Below, piece after piece: positions 61,010-64,000 of a DNA stretch of 64,000 nt. Origin of the DNA: Harmonia axyridis. Taxonomy: Eukaryota; Arthropoda; Insecta; Coleoptera; Coccinellidae. Within the stretch, counting starts at the first letter, position 1; each line of letters starts with the position of its first letter. The stretch spans positions 79,024,798 through 79,088,797 of the forward strand of contig NC_059501.1 of NCBI RefSeq assembly GCF_914767665.1. Reading direction: 5' to 3'. Below the pieces are notes generated by a model. It worked only from the letters and a program-made list of their open reading frames with translations. It was not told the origin of the DNA and searched no databases. Made by a program: the position numbers and the translations under genes.

Positions 61010-62222
61010 CAATTTGATAAACCTGCGGCTGAGGCTCATCGAATGCTCTCAAATACCTATGGTGGTTTCAAGAACGGTGATTTTGAATTCAAAGACCAAG
61101 AAAAGAGAAGTTTTTCGAAGGAGCAGAATTGGAGGAATTACTTGATCAAGACTCGTGTCAAACGCAACAAGAATTGGCAGGATCATTGGAGTGACGCAAC
61201 AAGCCATTTCAAAACGCCTGAAAGTCATGAGAATGATTCAGAAACAAGGAAATTGGGTGCCGTATGTTGAACGGCGTTTGTTTGCTCGTGAACAGCTGCT
61301 TGCAAGGCAAAGACGGAAAAGATTTCAGCATCTAATTGAGACGAAAAATGGGTTCATCACGATAATCTAAAGCTCAGTAAATCATGGGGATATCCCGGCC
61401 ATGCTTCCACGTCGAAGGCCAAAGCGATTATTCACGATTCATGTTCAGTATTTGGTGGAACCAGCTCAGCGTAGTGTATTATGAGTTGTTAAAACCGACT
61501 GAAACAATCACAGGCGATCGTTATCGAACGCAATTAATGCGTTTGACTTTAGACTACATTAATTGTGAGTTCTCGTAAGTAGTCAAAATGTCGGCTCACA
61601 AGACATTTATAATCAAGAGAAAATTAGCCAAAAAACTCAAGCAAAATGGGCCTATACCTCAATACATGAGGACAGGAAATACAATTAGGTACAACGCTAA
61701 GAGGCGTCACTGGCGTAGAACTAAGCTCAAGTTGTAAACTGTTACATATGTAATTTTATTACATTAAAAGTTTGCTTGTTTGAGCCAAGCATTGAAAGAC
61801 AAACGGCCGCAATACAACGACAGACATGATGAAGTGATTTTACAGCTTGACAATGCTCAGCCCCATTTTGCGAAAATAGTCAAGACATACTTGGAAACGT
61901 TGGAATGGGAAGCCCTACCCTCCCCACCCACCATATTCTCCAGACGTTGCTCCCTCGGACTATCACTTGTTTCGATAAATGGCACACGGTCTAGCTGACC
62001 AGCACTTCCGATGTTATGAAGAAGTAAAAAATAGGATCGATTCGTGAATCGTTTCAAAACATGACCAGTTTTTTCAACGCGGGATTCGTACGCCACCCGA
62101 AAGTTGGGAGAAAGTAGTGGCTAGCGATCGAAAATACTTTGAATCATAAATGCATAACCAGTTTTTTTACAATGAAACCTCGAATTTCGGAAAAAAACGG
62201 CGGGAGCAAAGTTGTACGCCTA
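61010..62222 (+). mobile_element. mariner-5, carrying an eL39 retrocopy
   Basis: The longest copy of the family in 4976-5790 and 39398-39932. Pieces in shifting frames: EAHRMLSNTYGGFKNGDFEF (with a deletion), TQQELAG-like HTH, QQAISKRLKVMRMIQKQGNW, FSIWWNQLSVVYYELLKPTE, TGDRYRTQLMRL; then the insert 61547-61783; then SQALKDKRPQYNDRHDE, LQLDNAQPHFAK (second Asp) and LFR-MAH-LADQHFR, WEKVVASDRKYFE near the end. The right terminus GGGAGCAAAGTTGTACGCCTA ends at 62222; the left terminus is lost. Several frameshifts; inactive. Confidence 0.82.
61588..61737 (+). pseudogene. RpL39: Ribosomal protein L39 (eL39) processed retrocopy, ORF intact
   Basis: A 49-codon uninterrupted frame beginning MSAHKTFIIKRKLAKKLKQN and ending NTIRYNAKRRHWRRTKLKL, unmistakably eL39, a tiny large-subunit protein lining the ribosome exit tunnel. 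Normal length is 51; here the conserved W-V-R-M stretch is Y-M (two codons lost) and the Arg after KQN is Gly. No intron interrupts the frame. The surrounding segment 61547-61783 starts CTTT (TOP-like), has a 41-base 5' leader and ATTAAA at 61763-61768, and is bounded by GTTTGA on both sides (61541-61546, 61778-61783). This supports insertion of an mRNA copy into mariner-5. The poly(A) tail is lost. Probably a pseudogene, though translation is not excluded. Confidence 0.85.
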
Positions 62223-62330
62223 TGTATTATAAGGCATGTTGGGCACGTTTTGAGGTCTAGAATCTACAATTATTCATAGATTGGACATTCTTGATGAATT
62301 CGTAAATAATGGTTTAACGTCTGTGTGTTG

Positions 62331-62495
62331 ATATATGAAATCAATTTCACGGCATTCAGACAATTTTTCAATTCTGGAAAAAGTACCTCCTCGAGCGGGA
62401 ATCGAACCCGCAACCTCCGAATAACTAGCTGGAGGCTCTAACCACTAAGCCACTAATTGAAAAATTGTCTGAATGCCGTGAAATTAATTTCATAT
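62331..62495 (-). repeat. tRNA-like sequence enclosed by ~41-bp inverted repeats
   Basis: Arms ATATGAAAT-AATTTCACGGC and following (62333-62373 and 62455-62495) are complementary over about 41 bases with one mismatch. Between them the minus strand reads TGGCTTAGTGGTTAGAGC (A box) and GCGGGTTCGATTCCCGC (T arm with B box). The acceptor stem does not pair and the anticodon loop is enlarged (CCTCC...GGAGG around 12 bases), so it is not a normal tRNA gene; a tRNA-derived SINE head or tRNA pseudogene caught in a hairpin element. Confidence 0.75.
62390..62453 (-). pseudogene. tRNA pseudogene / tRNA-derived promoter
   Basis: Internal RNA polymerase III promoter boxes are well preserved (see the enclosing repeat). 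D-arm and T-arm fold, anticodon arm is abnormal, acceptor is lost. The amino-acid identity cannot be assigned. Confidence 0.6.
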
Positions 62496-62799
62496 TCTTA
62501 ATGAATCATGTATATTGTAAGTAATGTTTGCAGGAAATTTACTATCTTTCCCTTCAATTTGTCACAACTTCTCAGGGAAATATTGTATAAGTCGTAGATA
62601 ATACATGAATTTCATTGGGAATGCATGTTATTTAGCAATATCCTCAATCTTTCAGGCCATACCTCGACTATTATCTAATAATAATCAATTTCTACAAGAC
62701 ACCCCAACACTCCATTAGCAACACTTAATCTAAAAACTTATCTGGTAATTCACATCTTGGAACGTGACTAACAAAGATATTAACCTGTATTTAATATTA

Positions 62800-63140
62800 A
62801 AAGGTCGAATCAGCTTTATTGAGGGGGCGTGCGTATAAAAAGATCGAATGCCCCCTCAGATGTTATGTATAATGAAATTTGATTCAATAATATGCCGACA
62901 AACTGGTTAACAAACGACAGGTAGCTAATGAAAGTTTAAACTTTATCTTAACGTATCGCTGACTGTCGATTACGATGAGTTCAAATTATTGTTTCTCATT
63001 GTTGGCGTCACGAGATAATTGCTGCTCTTTGCTGTCGAATTAATGGATGCTTGAGATCCTTAATTCGTTAATGGGTTACGGAACTATACTGAACGATTGT
63101 AGTGAAGATCGGGCGTGGATGAATATTTCGAAAGCTTTCA
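62800..63140. other. Higher-complexity non-coding block
   Basis: Unique sequence with an inverted pair GAGGGGGC/GCCCCCTC at about 62820-62858, homeodomain-type words (GAATTAATGG, TTAATTCGTTAATGG) and TCATTGTTGG. No supported frame. Candidate regulatory or conserved element. Confidence 0.25.
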
Positions 63141-63266
63141 AGTGGACAACGGAGTTAGATAATGAACTGTAACGATGAAATTTTGAGACTTCGGTATCTC
63201 GGAAAACTTTTGTTTTTCGTATTTCATTCGTCAATTCATTGGATGCCTTCAATTTGGCTATTTGGC

Positions 63267-63800
63267 TAGGGATTCATCAAGACAAGTAACTTGACACTTT
63301 AACCAACTACTTGACTTGAAAATCAAGCTCGTGAAATATTACATACTTGAGCTTGATTTGACTTGATTTTAGATATTTATTGCTTGACTTGATATCAAGC
63401 TACTTGATATTATTTGAGCTTGATATGCACATGTCGCACGGCATATATTTCTGCAATCTCCTGTGCGCTTAGACTAAATAAGGGGATTCCTTGAGCGCCG
63501 AGAGACTGAAGCATTCGCCAGTGTGACTATATTAGTAGTTTTCTCACATTTCTATGAAATCTATTGGTAGATTTTGGAAGTTTCACGAATATTTTTCCAA
63601 ACTTGGCCGAATGAGCCAAGGATTTTCCATCAACGCCAGCATCTTCAGCTCCTATTGAAAGACAATTTTACAGAGCCGCTCTTACAGTTACAAAACCCGC
63701 AATAGGTAAGGCGACAAATCTATAAAATGCCTCATGTGTCTTAGATCCTGGATGGGAAATATTGAAATCAAACAAAGCCTGTAGTTTTCTCAATATTAAT
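63267..63800 (+). mobile_element. hAT-8: hAT copy with intact 5' end, 3'-truncated
   Basis: Begins TAGGGATTCATCAAGACAAG; the sub-terminal CTTGA/CAAG words and the TGCACATGTCGCACGGCATA block follow. The dimerisation remnant near 63630-63790 (PAS...SSAPIERQF) has shifts. It stops after CTCAATATTAATAATAATG. Confidence 0.8.
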
Positions 63801-64000
63801 AATAATGATATTTCTTCATTTCAAATGATTTGTAGTTACATAACATAAACTATACAAATTAAGTGAAATGACGTCACAATTTAAGTTTCACATTGCTTTT
63901 TCAAAATATTCCTGGACACTATAAGGTTCTAATTGAATAAGTAGATTTTTTACTTTGATTTGGAATTTTTTATATTGTGAAATGCCTTTTATCTCGTTTG
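63801..64000. other. AT-rich end of window
   Basis: Nothing recognised. Confidence 0.3.

Noticed and set aside
62390..62453. Functional tRNA gene
   Set aside because: Acceptor stem does not pair and the anticodon loop is too large.
1..64000. CRISPR array, prokaryotic operon or endogenous virus
   Set aside because: No regularly spaced short repeats, no dense bacterial-type coding, and no gag/env-like or viral frame recognised; the sequence is eukaryotic.

Overview
The window is typical insect nuclear DNA: AT-rich, gene-poor and packed with transposon relics (mariner, hAT, non-LTR retrotransposons, MITEs and foldback elements). The only host protein gene I can support is a three-exon homeobox gene on the + strand, joined from 24303-24429, 29322-29548 and 40259-40690 (261 codons plus stop). 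It carries an octapeptide YSIDQILG and a Q50 paired-like homeodomain split by an intron between homeodomain positions 46 and 47. I identify it as homeobrain (hbn). The insect order cannot be fixed from the sequence; a holometabolous insect such as a beetle would fit, but this is inference.

Layout. 1-24 kb: DUF4817-type transposase relic, two head-to-tail retroposon copies with poly(A) and GGTTAGG junctions, a Jockey-like RT relic, a mariner relic containing an hAT tip, an array of ~160-180 bp tandem repeats (7.1-8.6 kb), four hAT copies and three large inverted-repeat elements. 24.0-41.2 kb: the hbn gene, with introns of 4.9 and 10.7 kb. Intron 1 holds a degenerate tandem repeat rich in TAATT. 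Intron 2 holds a GC-rich island with a SOX-type palindrome and TAATC sites (enhancer candidate), a CR1-like LINE, a mariner relic and MITEs. 41-64 kb: more hAT, mariner and MITE copies, a tyrosine-recombinase fragment, scattered higher-complexity non-coding blocks, a mariner element carrying an intronless ribosomal protein L39 (eL39) copy, and a tRNA-like sequence enclosed by ~41-bp inverted repeats.

hbn is a head and brain patterning transcription factor. In many animals it is clustered with Rx and orthopedia, but no exon of either is visible here. The ~24 kb on each side of hbn, empty of other host genes and sprinkled with non-repetitive blocks, would fit a regulatory landscape.

The least ordinary items are the eL39 retrocopy inside a mariner (with a 6-bp target duplication and a TOP-like 5' start), the tRNA-like hairpin element, a 303-bp MITE that encodes a DUF4817-like helix-turn-helix segment, and the intron-2 island. 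All similarities were judged by eye; no alignment or database search was run.
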